The notes under the pieces are model-generated. The model ran no database searches, was not told where the DNA came from, and saw only the letters and a list, made by a program, of their open reading frames with translations. The translations under genes were made by a program, and so were the position numbers. A stretch of 60,000 nt of DNA from Membranipora membranacea (taxonomy: Eukaryota; Bryozoa; Gymnolaemata; Cheilostomatida; Membraniporidae): NCBI GenBank assembly GCA_914767715.1, contig OU612074.1, forward strand, positions 4,605,501-4,665,500. Reading direction: 5' to 3'. Below are positions 57,154-60,000 of this stretch, piece after piece. How positions within the stretch are numbered: position 1 is the first letter of the stretch; each line of letters starts with the position of its first letter.

Positions 57154-60000
57154 ATATACTTTTTATTGTCAGCAATATTTCATTATTACTAATGTTTTCA
57201 TGATGTGACATAAATAAACAATCACTTCCTTTATAATTGGTGGTCCTGAAAAAGGTCATTGGGTTTAGGGCTAGTCATTTTGGTTGTCGCACATGTATAC
57301 CGGACAGGGTGAGGGCATGCATGACCAAACTTTTTTCTCGAGATTGGCCACTTATTTTGGGAGTATACCAATTGGCCGCAACAATTTTTATTTGACCTTA
57401 TTTTTGACCCGTCTTTTCCATGAACGTTACAGGTAATGGAGAATACCCATCTGCTGCACAAAAGCAACTACCAGAAATTTCCTGAATTTCAGATGCGACC
57501 ATAATGAATATACTGTACACCAAAATTTTGAACGAAGCGTGAAAGTGCCTTTCAACTTTTCTCTGTGGTGAGGGTGCAACCGGCCAAACAAAATGACCTT
57601 TTTCGGCAACACTCACAATCAACCGGAGGTTGGCCCTGGCCGGATTATCACACACTTTCACACCACAGTTGTCATGATTTCCCTTTGGATGTTCACTTTA
57701 CCACAGACATCTCCGTCTCATTTATCTTCATCTGCCCATAGGCCTCTAATGTAACACATACCATTAAAAATTTGTAACGCAAATTTTTCCGTAACAAGTT
57801 TTTTTCTAGAGGAAGGTGATGCAACAGCAACTCTCTAATTCGCTTTCATTATTTTTATTATCTTTGTATCAAAGATTATTACAATTATACCTCTACGATA
57901 GTTAGAATTAGTTTACACTATTTATTGTACAGGATTGTAGTTCTAGGTGAGGCAGAAAGGCACTGCCACCCCTAGAAAGCTAAATACAGCGGCCTAAAAA
58001 CACTCTTATTCAATAATCCTTGTCAGAATCAGCTCCTCTGGGATTTCCAGTCGCTTATTACATGGCTTAAATCTCTCGGGGAGGATGTTACTGGTGATGT
58101 ATTGGACTCGCCTCGGACCTTTGCCTCCCCTACCATTTTTTTTAATCTACGGCCCTGTTATACAGTGGAATAGCAGGATACAAACAATCCTTGTTTGTAC
58201 GCAAAGTCGAATGTTTTCATCAGCTGATGTGAAGTGTCGCTTCCTTTCAACATCACATAAACATTGCAGTCTGCGAGGACACAGGTGTTGCTTGATTTCT
58301 TGCATAACACACTTGAGCACTTGAGAAAACACTTTAAACATGCAAGCTCGATTTCTGCAAAACTCAATTGCAATGTAGACTGGGCTAAAATAGGCGTAAC
58401 TAGGCGTGACATTACACTCATTATCCAATGGTTTAGCTTGTCAATAGCAAATACTAATTATTATTAATCCCCTTTAATCCACTTTAAAGAATGAGAAGTC
58501 ATTGCTTAGGTTTAAAACAGAGGGAATTATTGTCTATCATAGGCAGATACGTATGCCATTGAATTTTTCCTGATTTGTAAAATTTCAAGGTAGCCAAATT
58601 TATAAATTTCCCGAAGTGAAGCAAAGCCTCAGGCACCACCAATAAATAGAAATGTAGTGTTCGCTCTGTCTATCTCTAATCTGCAATGATATATATATCT
58701 GGATAGGATGTGAAACTTTACATGACAGGACATGTTCCAGGTTTCCACATAGAACGCGATTCCTGATAATCTTCCTTACCTGTGTCATATACTCTTTATT
58801 TGAGTCTATGGTTATAAATAAATCGAAAAATTGCTTTGCAAATTTCTTATTGCAATACTGTGCCCTCAACACTAGAATGCCTAAATGATACAACCACCAA
58901 TTTTGTTCCAAAATTTACTGATATCACTGCTGCTATGCACCACTTAATCTAACTGAAATGAGTTGTTGGTGTTCGAGAAACCAAATGAGATGATGACCTG
59001 GTAAAATGAGCTTTGATCATGATCTCACAAATATCGAAAAAAAGGAATAAACGATTGGATAGAAAAAAAACAATTAAAGGTCCAAGACTAATCAGTCAAT
59101 AACAAAAGCATTGAGATGGCTCACTGCAGTACCAAACCTAATTTGAGTGTTATTGACGGTATATGTGTAATTCATTGGTTGTGTGTCGTGATATTGCTTC
59201 ACTTGTTACTTAAAATAGCCTAGCATGCATCATACATGACAAGTTGGTTGGGCTCGATATTTGGTGGTGCATCACATTGTGTGCTGGGTTTGTCTGTGGG
59301 AACCTGAAATCTTCCTGCGGCCGTCACAGGGCAGCATGCATGTCCATGAAGCTCTTGAAATCTTGATTTTTATGTAGCTTCTGTATGAGGAACTTGAATT
59401 TGCCCAATTCTTCCAAGTGTTACACTAAGTTTTATTATGTAAAAGTGTTTAAACTAGATGCATATGGTCCTAAACGGTTGAAAACTAGACCTCATAACAG
59501 CAGACTAAGCAAATAAAATTTCACTAGGCTAGGTGCTACAGTGGAATGGTGATAGGGTCATCTGGCCTCATAGGGTAATCAGCCTAAATATCTGGTGTTA
59601 CCCTACAAAAAAGGGCTACTTATTATGTATAGCCTGCATGCATGTCTAAAATAGCTGACCATACATTTCTTGTCTAGGAGTTGTCTTAACAACATCAATG
59701 TGGGGGCAACTTGTAATCATTATAATTTGCTATTGTTCACCTAACTGTTTTTGTTAATCACAATACAACATCATACAGGTAATACCACACCACTAGGGGC
59801 TCCCTTACTGTATTTGAGTTCTTTGCCGGATTAACTCAGAAAATGAATCCCATTGCAATTACATAACTCGAATATCAATATGTCTCATTCTGTTTGGAAG
59901 TGCCTAAACATATACAGCTACCCACAAATCGATTTCCACTGATGGTGATCGAGATACAGGTAGCAATGAGAGGTCAAGGTCAGCTCAGAGATTGACAAAT
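57154..60000. other. Conserved duplicated region, no gene recognised
   Basis: Matches 23769-26699 of copy A. The 103-residue minus-strand open stretch at 58600-58911 is kept; the one near 58085-58428 is broken by an indel relative to copy A. Confidence 0.5.

Larger units (their letters stand above)
40181..60000 (+). repeat. Segmental duplication, copy B (cut by the window end)
   Basis: Direct-orientation partner of 10980-26700. B-only material includes an hAT element (41479-43784), a tRNA-bearing MITE with a nested palindromic element (45331-46001), about 2.66 kb at 49382-52045 that copy A has deleted, and about 0.8 kb at 56355-57153. B lacks the intron present in A at 16365-16839, the piggyBac-like MITE and both micro-palindromes. 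Confidence 0.95.

Overview
The window is animal nuclear DNA from an AT-rich invertebrate genome. Its genes are split by many short GT-AG introns with consistent phases, and it carries several families of LINE, DIRS-like, hAT and piggyBac-like elements plus tRNA-derived repeats. The mix of TRIM-like RING/B-box genes, a long nucleotidyltransferase/TPR protein and DIRS-type retroelements would fit a sponge or a cnidarian. That placement is inference; no marker gene settles the species. There is no sign of bacterial, organellar or viral sequence.

Layout. 0.3-2.1 kb: two decayed LINE reverse-transcriptase fragments (minus). 5.1-8.4 kb: exons of a TRIM-like gene (plus), with B-box and coiled-coil remnants, a duplicated linker exon, a basic exon and a Q/P-rich exon. 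9.9-10.85 kb: a broken DIRS/Ngaro-type tyrosine recombinase (minus). 10.98-26.7 kb is copy A of a large segmental duplication; copy B begins at 40.18 kb and runs off the end of the window. Between them lie a complete seven-exon TRIM-like gene (28.3-32.8 kb, plus), a two-exon 971-residue nucleotidyltransferase/TPR gene (34.6-37.9 kb, minus) and a DIRS gag-like fragment (39.0-39.6 kb, minus).

Each duplicated unit holds two convergent loci related to the MIF4G domain of eIF4G. The plus-strand locus (11.3-13.8 kb in A, 40.5-45.1 kb in B) is an older relic. The minus-strand locus (16.1-21.2 kb in A, 47.6-54.6 kb in B) has a RING exon, a Cys-rich exon and a linker upstream of MIF4G exons, in the order expected of a RING-MIF4G fusion. 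The 5-8.4 kb TRIM-like exons likewise sit upstream of MIF4G exons on the same strand. This suggests a TRIM/RING plus eIF4G-middle-domain architecture that I do not recognise as a known family, although every copy in view is damaged: some lesions predate the duplication and others are private to one copy.

Aligning the two copies by eye shows clean filled and empty insertion sites. These include a tRNA-bearing MITE family with hAT-like ends (three insertions, 8-bp target duplications, one of them in frame inside a coding exon), a piggyBac-like MITE at TTAA, an internally deleted hAT element, a palindromic element nested in one MITE, and two 27-28 bp palindromic insertions with 7-bp duplications. 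A foldback element with two divergent tRNA-like modules is present in both copies. One caution applies throughout: two units this similar could also be two haplotypes placed in tandem by the assembler.
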